Source: Lachnospiraceae bacterium
GTDB taxonomy: Bacteria > Bacillota > Clostridia > Lachnospirales > Lachnospiraceae
Direction of reading: 5' to 3'
NCBI GenBank assembly: GCA_017470935.1
Contig: JAFUXG010000009.1
Location: 1-42,362, forward strand
DNA length: 42,362 nucleotides
Part shown: in pieces, positions 33,502-41,057 of the stretch
Position numbering within the stretch: the first letter of the stretch is position 1
Layout of the letters: each line of letters begins with the position of its first letter
Notes under the pieces: generated by a model
What the model was told of the DNA's origin: nothing
Database searches by the model: none
What the model saw: only the letters and a program-made list of their open reading frames with translations
Position numbers and translations under genes: made by a program

Positions 33502-33774
33502 TCATAGTTTTTTCAGCGGTACAATTTGCAAAGTATAACCTAATGGTGTCAAAACTCTTAATAAACTATCGATCTGCGGCGAATGAACATTCTTTTCAAG
33601 CCTTGCGATTACCGGCTGCTTAACATTACTTTTCCTCGCTAATTCCGCTTGAGATATCCCCTGCTCTTCTCTAATCTCCACCATTGTTCTTATTAATTCC
33701 TTTTCCAATTCAATTATTTTTTCATCCTCGTCGGATATGTCAAGTTCTTCTCTAAACTCTTTCCATGTACTCAT
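33502..33774 (-). CDS. XRE/HigA-type antitoxin
   Basis: A 90-residue protein with a Cro/CI-type helix-turn-helix in its second half (SQAELARKSNVKQPVIARLE) and an N-terminal helical extension (FREELDISDEDEKIIELEKE). Such antitoxins bind the HigB/RelE partner and repress the operon. The gene starts four bases inside the end of the toxin gene (ATGA-type overlap). The toxin-first order is typical of higBA modules. Confidence 0.85.
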   Translation of the reverse strand: MSTWKEFREELDISDEDEKIIELEKELIRTMVEIREEQGISQAELARKSNVKQPVIARLEKNVHSPQIDSLLRVLTPLGYTLQIVPLKKL

Positions 33775-34133
33775 TCCTTGTACCTCCTCTTATAATCATC
33801 TAATTCACGGATAGCCTTCTTAATTTCTCTTCTCGGAGTTTTCTGCGTCTTTTTCAAAAAATGATGTAACAAAATAAAAGTATTATTATTGTAATAAGCA
33901 TATAATATTCTTGTGGACAATGGTCTGAGTTCCCATATTTCACCTTCCAAATGTTTTGTTACAGGTTTCCCTACTCTTGTTCCCATTTCTTGTAATAAAT
34001 CAATATATGTAACAACTTTACCAAAGCAAACCTTAGCCTCTTTACTTGTATCGCGTTTTTCTTTCAGTTCACGTATAAATGTTTTCACATCACTAAAACC
34101 GTGTATATCCTCATAAAGTTTAATATTATACAT
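33771..34133 (-). CDS. HigB/RelE-superfamily (Gp49-like) toxin
   Basis: A 120-residue protein of the phage-derived Gp49-like/HigB group, ribosome-dependent mRNA interferases of the RelE superfamily. Visible features are KTFIRELKEKRD, KHLEGEIWELRPLSTRILYA and the ILLHHFLKKTQKTPRREI tail with conserved Phe-Lys-Lys and Arg residues. I start at ATG 34133 (MYNIKLYED) because GGAGATTTA lies directly upstream; nine more codons are open but lack support. The gene is first in a three-gene unit. Confidence 0.87.
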   Translation of the reverse strand: MYNIKLYEDIHGFSDVKTFIRELKEKRDTSKEAKVCFGKVVTYIDLLQEMGTRVGKPVTKHLEGEIWELRPLSTRILYAYYNNNTFILLHHFLKKTQKTPRREIKKAIRELDDYKRRYKE

Positions 34134-34274
34134 TAAATCTCCTTTCTGGTATAATAACAAATTTGATATAAAAAATCAATAGCAAATTTGATATGGTTTT
34201 TTACATTTTTGCATAGCAAAACTAATCCAATGTATTTGTGTATAATTATTATGTACTTTTCAATAAAATCATGT

Positions 34275-34317
34275 TATAATACTTCCAACGGAATAATAAT
34301 ATAACATTCCATCGGAA
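34275..34317 (+). promoter_or_regulatory. Promoter -10 with two operator-like palindromes before the XRE gene
   Basis: TATAAT (34275-34280) is followed directly by TTCCAACGGAA (34283-34293) and, 24 bases further, TTCCATCGGAA (34307-34317). The two 11-base palindromes differ only at the centre. Their position over the likely transcription start suggests autorepression by the downstream XRE regulator. The -35 element is not clear. The remaining 34134-34274 is AT-rich and carries the divergent toxin promoter region. Confidence 0.6.
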
Positions 34318-34356
34318 TTGTCAACGCTTAATTTTATTTACAAGGAGAACAGACTT

Positions 34357-34698
34357 ATGCAATACGAATTATCAACCAAACGCTTAGCGGAACAGAGAAA
34401 CAAATTTGGAATTACCAAGCTTGAGGCTGCCAGGAGAATGAATCTTTCCCAGGGGACCTATGTGCGTTATGAGAACGGCAGCAGAAAGCCTAATTATGCT
34501 ACCATCAACCTGATGGCTCATGTGCTTGAGACCACCGCAGAGTATCTTACGGGACAGACAGATGATCCCTCTTGCGATTCTATCACCATTACAAAAGAAA
34601 ATGATCCCGTTACCTACGAGATCATTTCAGAGATCAATAATTATGATGAATATCAGTTAAACCGTTTGTTAAAATATATCAGAAAGTCATCCTTATGA
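34357..34698 (+). CDS. XRE-family transcriptional regulator
   Basis: A 113-residue DNA-binding protein with an N-terminal Cro/CI helix-turn-helix (about residues 8-62: LAEQRNKFGITKLEAARRMN, SQGTYVRYENGSRKP, HVLETTAEYLTG) and a short helical C-terminus that may dimerise. ATG 34357 is chosen because AAGGAGAAC lies at normal distance. It is divergent from the HigB-like toxin gene and convergent with the DUF1846 gene, with only seven bases between stops. Two palindromes in its leader are candidate self-binding sites. Confidence 0.85.
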   Translation: MQYELSTKRLAEQRNKFGITKLEAARRMNLSQGTYVRYENGSRKPNYATINLMAHVLETTAEYLTGQTDDPSCDSITITKENDPVTYEIISEINNYDEYQLNRLLKYIRKSSL

Positions 34699-34705
34699 TA
34701 TAGGA

Positions 34706-36187
34706 TCATTTATGGAACAGCTTATTGGTCTGGTATACAGGGGAGCATGTAAGGTTAACACCCAGCTTCTTGAATGTGCTTTCATCCACATTGGAAAGGA
34801 TTACTGATGAATGTACCTCACAGCCCTTAAGCTTATCAAGCTGATCCATGGCAAGCTTTGTATTCTCATCTGTCCTTGCACATATTGTAAGGGCGATGAG
34901 GATCTCATCTATGTGAAGTCTCGGATTGTTGCCTCCAAGCTTCTCAGTCTTTAGCTGCATGATGGGCTCTATTATCTCAGGGGTTATGAGCTTCACGCTG
35001 TCATCAAGTCCTGCGAGAATTTTTAAGGAATTCAGCAGCATAGCTGAGGAGGCTCCCAGGAGCTCAGAGGTCTTGCCTGTAACCAATGTTCCATCCGGAA
35101 GCTCTATGGCTGCAGCGGGCTCACCTGTAAGCTCTGCCTTTGTATTGGCTGCCGCAACCACCTTTCTATCCTGGATTCCAATACCGCTCTTCTCCATGAG
35201 CAGCTTGATCTTATCTATCTCTCCCTGGGTTCCTGAGCCCTTTCTGAGCTCACACTGAGCTGTGAAATATCTTCTTATTATCTCCTGATTAGAGGCAGCT
35301 CTCACAACCTCATCATCAACAATACAGCAGCCGGCCATGTTAACCCCCATGTCAGTAGGTGACTTATAGGGGGATTCACCGTAAATCTTGGTAAACATGC
35401 CATTTAATACAGGGAATACCTCCACATCCCTGTTGTAGTTAACTGTTGTCTTGCCATAGGCATCAAGATGAAATGGATCTATCATATTGACATCATTAAG
35501 GTCTGCTGTTGCTGCTTCATAGGCAAGGTTCACAGGATGGTTAAGAGGAATATTCCATATAGGAAATGTCTCGAACTTAGCATAGCCTGCGTCAATGCCC
35601 CTCTTATGCTCGTTGTAGAGCTGGGACAGACAAACCGCCATCTTACCGCTTCCTGGTCCCGGCGCAGTAACCACCACCAATGAATGGCTGGTCTCGATAT
35701 AATCATTTTTCCCGTAGCCCTCGTCGCTTAGGATAAGAGGGACATTACTTGGATATCCGGGAATGGAATAATGTCTGTACACCTTAATTCCAAGAGCCTC
35801 CAGCCTCTTCTGATAGTTAACAGCACTTTCCTGTCCCGCAAAGCGTGTCATGACCACACTTCCGATGTATAATCCATAGCCGCGAAATGCATCAATAAGG
35901 CGGAGCACATCCACATCATATGTTATGCCAAGGTCGCCTCTCACCTTATTCTTCTCGATGTCTCCTGCATTAATTACTATGACGACCTCAACATCCTCCT
36001 TAATCTTTGCAAGCATGTTGATCTTACTGTCTGCAGCAAAGCCCGGAAGCACCCTCATGGCATGGTAGTCATCAAAGAGCTTGCCTCCAAACTCAAGATA
36101 GAGCTTACCACCAAACTTACCAATCCTTTCCTTAATGTGTTCTGACTGCATCTTCAAGTATTTGTCATTATCAAATCCTATCTTCAT
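34706..36187 (-). CDS. DUF1846 family protein
   Basis: A 493-residue soluble protein of the DUF1846 family, which is widespread in Firmicutes with no settled biochemical role. Recognisable segments are the N-terminal MKIGFDNDKYLKMQSEHIKE, LYLEFGGKLFDDYHAMRVLP, and the loop VVTAPGPGSGKMAVCLSQLY, which resembles a P-loop-like Gly-rich turn. Its length is normal for the family, and no signal or membrane segment is present. It stands alone, convergent with the XRE gene and upstream of nothing obviously related. Identity is firm; function unknown. Confidence 0.9.
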   Translation of the reverse strand: MKIGFDNDKYLKMQSEHIKERIGKFGGKLYLEFGGKLFDDYHAMRVLPGFAADSKINMLAKIKEDVEVVIVINAGDIEKNKVRGDLGITYDVDVLRLIDAFRGYGLYIGSVVMTRFAGQESAVNYQKRLEALGIKVYRHYSIPGYPSNVPLILSDEGYGKNDYIETSHSLVVVTAPGPGSGKMAVCLSQLYNEHKRGIDAGYAKFETFPIWNIPLNHPVNLAYEAATADLNDVNMIDPFHLDAYGKTTVNYNRDVEVFPVLNGMFTKIYGESPYKSPTDMGVNMAGCCIVDDEVVRAASNQEIIRRYFTAQCELRKGSGTQGEIDKIKLLMEKSGIGIQDRKVVAAANTKAELTGEPAAAIELPDGTLVTGKTSELLGASSAMLLNSLKILAGLDDSVKLITPEIIEPIMQLKTEKLGGNNPRLHIDEILIALTICARTDENTKLAMDQLDKLKGCEVHSSVILSNVDESTFKKLGVNLTCSPVYQTNKLFHK

Positions 36188-36261
36188 CCCTCTGCTCTCC
36201 CGTATATTTCTTAAATATATTATCTCATATTAATTCTTGTATTCAGACCTTCAAAGAGCTA

Positions 36262-37164
36262 TCACCCCAGTGTTCTTATATATTCCTCAACACTTGTGAC
36301 CGCACAGGCACCATCTGCCACAGCTGTAACCACCTGACGAAGCACCTTGGTACGCACGTCTCCCGCTGCAAAGAAGCCCTCTGCCGAGGTGACACAGGTC
36401 TCGTCTGCCTTTACATATCCGGCATTGTCAAGCTCCACAACTCCTTCAACAGCCTTGCTTAATGGAATCATACCCACAGCAATAAACACACCGTCAACCT
36501 CAAGTGTTCTTCCATCCTTAAGCACAAGGGAAGCCACCGAATCAGTTCCCTCAACCTTCTCAGGTACTGCCGACAGAACAAATTCCACATTCTCTGCTTC
36601 CTTAAGCTTTTCCACTGTTATAGGTGAGCCTCTGAACTCATCACGGCGGTGTATCAGATATACCTTCTGTGCAAGCTTTGAAAGGTATAATGCATCATCA
36701 AGGGCTGTATCGCCACCACCTACAACTGCGACTGTTCTTCCCCTGAAAAATGATCCGTCACAGGTTGCACAGTAGGAAACTCCCTTGGCGGCAAGATCAT
36801 TTTCACCGGGAATCCCTAAGTGTCTGTGCACTGCTCCTGCTGCATATATAACAGTCCTGGTCTCAAGCTCACTCTCATCCTTCAACTTGATCACCCAGGT
36901 CTTGTCCTTCTTCTCAAAGCCCACAGCTTCACCGGTCTTGAACTCTACGCCAAGACCTTCCGCATGCTGGCGGAACTTCTCACCGAGGTCAAATCCATTA
37001 GTCCCCGGAAGCCCAAGATAGTTATCCACCTGGCTGCTCTCTGCCACCTGGCCTGTGCCATAAAAGGTCTTCTCCACTATCACAACATCAAGGTTGGCTC
37101 TCTTTGCATACACAGCAGCCGACAACCCGGCCGGGCCGCTGCCAATTATTACAACATCGTACAT
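36262..37164 (-). CDS. trxB: Thioredoxin reductase
   Basis: A 300-residue low-molecular-weight flavoprotein that passes electrons from NADPH to thioredoxin. It shows the FAD motif GSGPAG near residue 9, the redox pair SYCATCDGSFF near residue 135, the NADPH motif VVGGGDTALDDA, HRRDEFRG and the FAD-binding GFFAAGDVRTK. I start at ATG 37164 (MYDVVIIGSG) because GGAGATTGAAG lies just upstream; 13 further codons are open but unsupported. It is followed by DUF1846 and preceded by trpB, with no thioredoxin gene beside it. Confidence 0.95.
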   Translation of the reverse strand: MYDVVIIGSGPAGLSAAVYAKRANLDVVIVEKTFYGTGQVAESSQVDNYLGLPGTNGFDLGEKFRQHAEGLGVEFKTGEAVGFEKKDKTWVIKLKDESELETRTVIYAAGAVHRHLGIPGENDLAAKGVSYCATCDGSFFRGRTVAVVGGGDTALDDALYLSKLAQKVYLIHRRDEFRGSPITVEKLKEAENVEFVLSAVPEKVEGTDSVASLVLKDGRTLEVDGVFIAVGMIPLSKAVEGVVELDNAGYVKADETCVTSAEGFFAAGDVRTKVLRQVVTAVADGACAVTSVEEYIRTLG

Positions 37165-37225
37165 CTTCAATCTCCTTTCTGTAATCTGTCCTGCCTTTGA
37201 CATCTGTGGAATTGATTTCTATAAT

Positions 37226-38593
37226 CTACTCCACCTTCGGCATCTGTGAAATTGACTTCTGCAATTCCTCATCTGTCGGTATATAATCTCCCATTTCCCC
37301 ATCATTGTACTTCTGATAAGCTACAAGATCAAAGTATCCTGTACCTGTAAGGCCGAAGACGATATTCTTCTCCTCGCCGGTCTTCTTACATTTAATGGCT
37401 TCATCTATGGCTACACGGATAGCATGTGATGATTCCGGTGCAGGAAGAATCCCCTCAACCCTTGCAAACATCTCTGCTGCTTCAAACACACTGGTCTGCT
37501 CAACACTTGTAGCTCTTATAAGCCCCTGGTCATAAAGCTCAGACACAATAGAGCTCATTCCATGGTAGCGAAGTCCTCCTGCATGGTTAGCTGACGGAAT
37601 GAATCCGCTTCCCAGCGTATACATCTTAGCTAACGGACAAACCTTGCCTGTATCACAGAAATCATAGGCATACACGCCTCTTGTAAGGCTTGGACATGAG
37701 GCAGGCTCAACTGCAATAATGTCATAAGAAGCCTCACCTCTTAAAATCTCGCCGGCAAATGGTGATATAAGCCCTCCCAGGTTAGATCCACCACCTGCAC
37801 ATCCGATTATCATATCAGCCTTAATTCCATATTTATCAAGAGCAGCCTTAGTCTCAAGACCAATAACTGACTGGTGGAGCAGTACCTGGGAAAGCACCGA
37901 TCCTAACACATAACGGTATCCCTCCTGAGTTACGGCTGCCTCCACAGCCTCTGATATGGCGCATCCAAGACTTCCTGTGGTTCCCGGAAATTCTGCATTT
38001 ATCTTACGCCCCACCTCTGTATTCATGGAAGGTGACGGTGTAACATTAGCACCGTAGGTTCTCATAACCTCACGTCTGAATGGCTTCTGCTCATAGGAAA
38101 CCTTAACCATATACACCTGGCAGTCCAGATCAAAGTATGAGCATGCCATGGAAAGGGCTGTGCCCCACTGGCCTGCACCTGTCTCTGTTGTCACACCCTT
38201 TAACCCCTGCTTCTTTGCATAGTAAGCCTGTGCAATAGCAGAATTAAGCTTGTGGCTTCCTGAGGTATTATTACCCTCAAACTTATAATAAATGTGCGCA
38301 GGCGTATCTAACTTCTTTTCAAGACAATATGCCCGAACAAGTGGAGAGGGACGATACATTTTATAAAAGCTTCTTATCTCCTCAGGAATATCAAAGTAAG
38401 CCGTTGTATCATCAAGCTCCTGACGTGCCAGCTCTTCACAGAATATTCCTGAAAGCTCCTCCAATGTCACCGGCTTAAGTGTACCTGGATTAAGAATTGG
38501 CGCCGGTTTCTTCTTCATGTCTGCCCGGACATTGTACCAGCGGTCCGGCATCTCCTTTTCCTCTAAGTAAATCTTGTAAGGTATCTCACTCAT
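37226..38593 (-). CDS. trpB: TrpB2-type tryptophan synthase beta chain
   Basis: A 455-residue pyridoxal-phosphate enzyme joining indole and serine to give tryptophan. It belongs to the longer TrpB2 branch: N-terminal extension with RWYNVRADMKKKPAP, PLP lysine in NTSGSHKLNSA, ETGAGQWGTALS, the phosphate-binding GCAGGGSNLGG, and a C-terminal GLTGTGYFDL. No trpA or other trp gene is adjacent, which fits the view that TrpB2 works alone in indole salvage. GGAGGATG lies before ATG 38593. A hairpin in the leader may be regulatory. Confidence 0.94.
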   Translation of the reverse strand: MSEIPYKIYLEEKEMPDRWYNVRADMKKKPAPILNPGTLKPVTLEELSGIFCEELARQELDDTTAYFDIPEEIRSFYKMYRPSPLVRAYCLEKKLDTPAHIYYKFEGNNTSGSHKLNSAIAQAYYAKKQGLKGVTTETGAGQWGTALSMACSYFDLDCQVYMVKVSYEQKPFRREVMRTYGANVTPSPSMNTEVGRKINAEFPGTTGSLGCAISEAVEAAVTQEGYRYVLGSVLSQVLLHQSVIGLETKAALDKYGIKADMIIGCAGGGSNLGGLISPFAGEILRGEASYDIIAVEPASCPSLTRGVYAYDFCDTGKVCPLAKMYTLGSGFIPSANHAGGLRYHGMSSIVSELYDQGLIRATSVEQTSVFEAAEMFARVEGILPAPESSHAIRVAIDEAIKCKKTGEEKNIVFGLTGTGYFDLVAYQKYNDGEMGDYIPTDEELQKSISQMPKVE

Positions 38594-38618
38594 TTTGTTA
38601 CATCCTCCTATTCTAATT

Positions 38619-38664
38619 CAACATCTTTGCTGTGTCTCTTCTAATCACCTTAACAAAGATGCTG
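38619..38664 (-). promoter_or_regulatory. Hairpin in the trpB leader
   Basis: On the minus strand CAGCATCTTTG and CAAAGATGTTG form an 11-bp stem, with one G-U wobble, around a 24-base loop. The wobble works only in minus-strand RNA (the plus strand has an A-C mismatch), which supports a role in the trpB leader. No T-run follows, so it is not a simple terminator. The remaining 38665-38757 is AT-rich. Confidence 0.45.
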
Positions 38665-38757
38665 TTTTTTATAATTAATTTAACAATGTAATTATTGTAT
38701 TGTTGCTAACAATTTTCTACTATGGATATACCCATATATATTCTATATCACATGTTA

Positions 38758-39591
38758 TCATTCTTTAATCCGTGACAGACACCAGACGAATGCCTTCCCA
38801 GTCCTGATATCCGAATCCCTGAAATGATTTCCCTCATTCCATTCAAGTATGGATCTCACCTTTTGGTCTTCCAACATTATATCATGTCGCCTATCGGCTC
38901 CATGTGGACATCTTCGTTCCACTTCGGTCGGCGCAGAACCAATGTCCACTGGACATTGTGCGCCGCAAAATACCCGATCTTGCACACAAGTGTGCAAATC
39001 GGCTACTTTGCTCATTATATCATACTGTTCACGGATGCAGTCACCAACTCTCGCCATGACCTTGTTCTTGGTTTTTTCCTCCTTATCCCCAAGACTAAGA
39101 TACACAGCACCTGCTTTGATGTCATGCGCCTTTGCATAATCTATCCATCCTGGAAACCATACAGAGGGCGAGGCTGCAGCAATTCCATAAAACCTGTCAG
39201 TCTCATACCCACACCACAGCGAGAACAGCGCCGCAAGGGAATAACCGCCAATGATGATCGGAACATCACTTGACAGACCACACCGGTCCAGCACATCAGG
39301 GATCAAACACCTTTTTATAAATGAAAGGGTCTGATCGGCACCGCCCTTAAAGGACTCCTTCCCAAAGACAGGCTCCGCCTTCCAGGGTGACAGCTCCCCA
39401 TTCCAGTCATTTATCCTTAACGCTGCAAGGGCAAAGGTCTCTCCCGCCTCATTCACAATATATTCCACCTGCTTGTCAAGAAGCTCTGTATCATGCTCAT
39501 CCACAGGCTGTATGAGAATACATTCAATATTGTCACAGCTATATAATATACATTCCTTGTTTTCTAAATTATAAGTTGTTTTGTTCATCAT
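38758..39591 (-). CDS. Alpha/beta-hydrolase esterase with in-frame repeat insertion
   Basis: A 277-residue alpha/beta hydrolase. The nucleophile elbow is IIGGYSLAALFSLW (Ser about residue 120), followed by AASPSVWFPGW, VYLSLGDKEEKT with the likely acidic partner, and WNEGNHFRD with the catalytic His near the C-terminus. This layout recalls small EsteraseD-like enzymes. Between EQYDIM and LEDQKV, 46 residues are encoded by a dispersed palindromic repeat (38876-39023); without them the chain would be about 231 residues. The insert falls between the acidic and His regions and leaves the frame open. I take ATG 39591 as start, but its ribosome site is weak (GGTTGGGA), and another repeat fragment lies just upstream. 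The gene may be functional or decaying. Confidence 0.75.
   Translation of the reverse strand: MMNKTTYNLENKECILYSCDNIECILIQPVDEHDTELLDKQVEYIVNEAGETFALAALRINDWNGELSPWKAEPVFGKESFKGGADQTLSFIKRCLIPDVLDRCGLSSDVPIIIGGYSLAALFSLWCGYETDRFYGIAAASPSVWFPGWIDYAKAHDIKAGAVYLSLGDKEEKTKNKVMARVGDCIREQYDIMSKVADLHTCVQDRVFCGAQCPVDIGSAPTEVERRCPHGADRRHDIMLEDQKVRSILEWNEGNHFRDSDIRTGKAFVWCLSRIKE
38876..39023. repeat. Palindromic element, copy B (138-bp period), inside the esterase gene
   Basis: ATTATATCAT at 38876-38885 recurs at 39014-39023, exactly 138 bases (46 codons) apart. The ends match copy A: ATCATGTCGCC..GGCTCCATGTGG at the left, and CCGATCTTGCAC..GTGCAAATCGGCT and CTTTGCTCATTATATCAT at the right. A 51-base middle section, absent from copy A, forms a nested hairpin (GGCGCA at 38930 with TGCGCC at 38959; inside it CAATGTCC with GGACATTG). 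The right hairpin occupies 38974-39002. Confidence 0.92.
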
Positions 39592-39630
39592 TCCCAACCA
39601 TATAATCTCTTATATGTCTCACCTTTGCCC

Positions 39631-39730
39631 ATTATATCACGTCGACTGTCGTCTCCATATGTTCATCTGTTCATCTTCGGTTCACTCCGATTCCCGGAGA
39701 ACCAATGTCCACAGGAGATCATGCGCCGCC
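39631..39730. repeat. Palindromic element, copy D (partial, long form)
   Basis: ATTATATCACGTCGACTGTCGTCTCCATAT and, further on, the GAACCAATGTCCACAGGA and ATGCGCCGCC blocks match the left end and middle hairpin of copy B, but the right hairpin and right boundary are missing. The element stops where the ttcA coding end begins, and the ttcA stop and last few codons lie in the GCGCCGCC block. CACCTTTGCCCATTATATCAC just before it looks like the right end of another copy. Confidence 0.72.
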
Positions 39731-40897
39731 AGAGTGCGTTTCACGCATGTCATAGTCATCAAGAAAATGATGCTTTACCCCATCCTGCTTATATGCTATC
39801 ACAGTGGAGAGATTCACATTCTCCACACTTCTGAATATATTCTTCTCGATCACAGGGTCCTTTGCTGCCAGCTGCGCAATAAGCGCCTTTATCTCTGCCC
39901 GCTTCGAGCCCTTCTCAGTTCCACCGCAGGAGGCGCAGCTTTCAGTAAACCGGCAGGCACACTGTATAAAGTGTAAATGGTTATAATCCCTCCAATGCTT
40001 TATCGCTGCCTCCCTTACAAGATAGAGAGGGCGTATAAGCTGCATCCCCGGGAAGTTGGTGCTGTAAAGCTTTGGCATCATGGTCTGCACCTGCCCACCA
40101 TATAGCATTCCCATTACAATGGTTTCTATAACATCATCATAGTGATGTCCAAGAGCAATCTTATTACATCCAAGCTCTTTTGCCTTGCTGTAAAGATAGC
40201 CTCTTCTCATTCTTGCGCAGAGATAACAGGGAGAGCCCCCAATATCATCACCTGCCACAACGTCAAATATATCATTTTCAAACACAGTAATAGGAACATG
40301 CAAAAGCTTTGCATTATCCTTGATGGTCTGATAATTAATATCATTATAGCCCGGATTCATCACAAGAAAAACGACTTCAAAGTTTTTCTTCCCATGTCTT
40401 TCAAGCTCCTGAAAAAGCTTTGCCATGAGCATGGAATCCTTGCCACCCGAGATACATACAGCAATCCTATCCCCATCCTGAATCATCTCATACTCATTGA
40501 TTCCCCTTGTAAATGGGCGCCATATATCCTTACGGAACTTCTTGACAATGCTTCTCTCCACATCCTTGTAGGTAGTGTCATTCTCATCAAACTGAGCCAT
40601 CCTGTCAGCTAACACCTTACGCTTATAAGCCTGGAATCCACTCTCCACAGCATATATCTCATAGCCCTCAGCCTGCATGTTGATTGCAATCTCGGCAGCT
40701 CTTATATCAGTATAGCATATAAGATAGATGGGCTTGTCCTTTGGAAGCTCAGCAATATGTTCATTCCACTCTTCCCAATATATATTAACAGCACCGGGAT
40801 AGGTCTCCCTTCGGTAATCCTCTGATCTACGCACATCCACGATCATCTTATCCCTGCTGTCGCCTTCCATCTCGTCAAATGTGACCATATGTTTCAT
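39719..40897 (-). CDS. ttcA: Rhodanese-TtcA fusion, tRNA 2-thiocytidine synthase family
   Basis: A 392-residue fusion. Residues 1 to about 105 are a rhodanese domain with DVRRSEDYRRETYPGAVNI and an active-site loop LICYTDIRAAEIA bearing the sulfur-carrying Cys. Residues about 115-392 are a PP-loop ATPase of the TtcA family: AVCISGGKDSMLMA, GSPCYLCARMRRGYL (first CxxC), GHHYDDVIET, and CASCGG late in the chain, giving the three-to-four Cys needed for an iron-sulfur cluster. The enzyme thiolates a tRNA cytidine; the rhodanese can supply sulfur directly. The stop codon lies in a repeat fragment (copy D), so the last residues (SGGA) may be repeat-derived. The ATG overlaps the stop of a small upstream frame. 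Confidence 0.9.
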   Translation of the reverse strand: MKHMVTFDEMEGDSRDKMIVDVRRSEDYRRETYPGAVNIYWEEWNEHIAELPKDKPIYLICYTDIRAAEIAINMQAEGYEIYAVESGFQAYKRKVLADRMAQFDENDTTYKDVERSIVKKFRKDIWRPFTRGINEYEMIQDGDRIAVCISGGKDSMLMAKLFQELERHGKKNFEVVFLVMNPGYNDINYQTIKDNAKLLHVPITVFENDIFDVVAGDDIGGSPCYLCARMRRGYLYSKAKELGCNKIALGHHYDDVIETIVMGMLYGGQVQTMMPKLYSTNFPGMQLIRPLYLVREAAIKHWRDYNHLHFIQCACRFTESCASCGGTEKGSKRAEIKALIAQLAAKDPVIEKNIFRSVENVNLSTVIAYKQDGVKHHFLDDYDMRETHSGGA

Positions 40898-41042
40898 TTT
40901 TTCTTCTTACCTTTTCTATTCTTACCACTATTATTGGCAGTATTACCTGTTTTTGATTTTGTGCTTCCACTTATCTTATTGCTTTCATTTGAATATAAGT
41001 CATATGATTCATATGATATTTAGTATACACTGGCTTATCCAT
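40894..41042 (-). pseudogene. Small frameshifted gene between DUF624 and ttcA
   Basis: GAGGAG with eight-base spacing precedes ATG 41042, giving MDKPVYTKYHMNHM..., which stops after 23 codons at 40971. In the -1 frame, open from about 41019, the sequence reads SYESYDLYSNESNKISGSTK and then a Lys/Asn/Gly-rich tail ending NRKGKKKK. Its TGA at 40894-40896 overlaps the ttcA ATG as ATGA. A single-base change in the shared region (about 40974-41019) would give one protein of about 49 residues with a basic tail, coupled to ttcA. No slippery heptamer is seen, so mutation or sequencing error is more likely than programmed shifting. Function unknown. Confidence 0.45.
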
Positions 41043-41057
41043 ATAGATATCTCCTCT

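Noticed and set aside
38594-38757. Plus-strand terminator from the CAAAGATGCTGTTTTTT sequence
   Set aside because: No plus-strand gene lies upstream, and the stem pairs better in minus-strand RNA.
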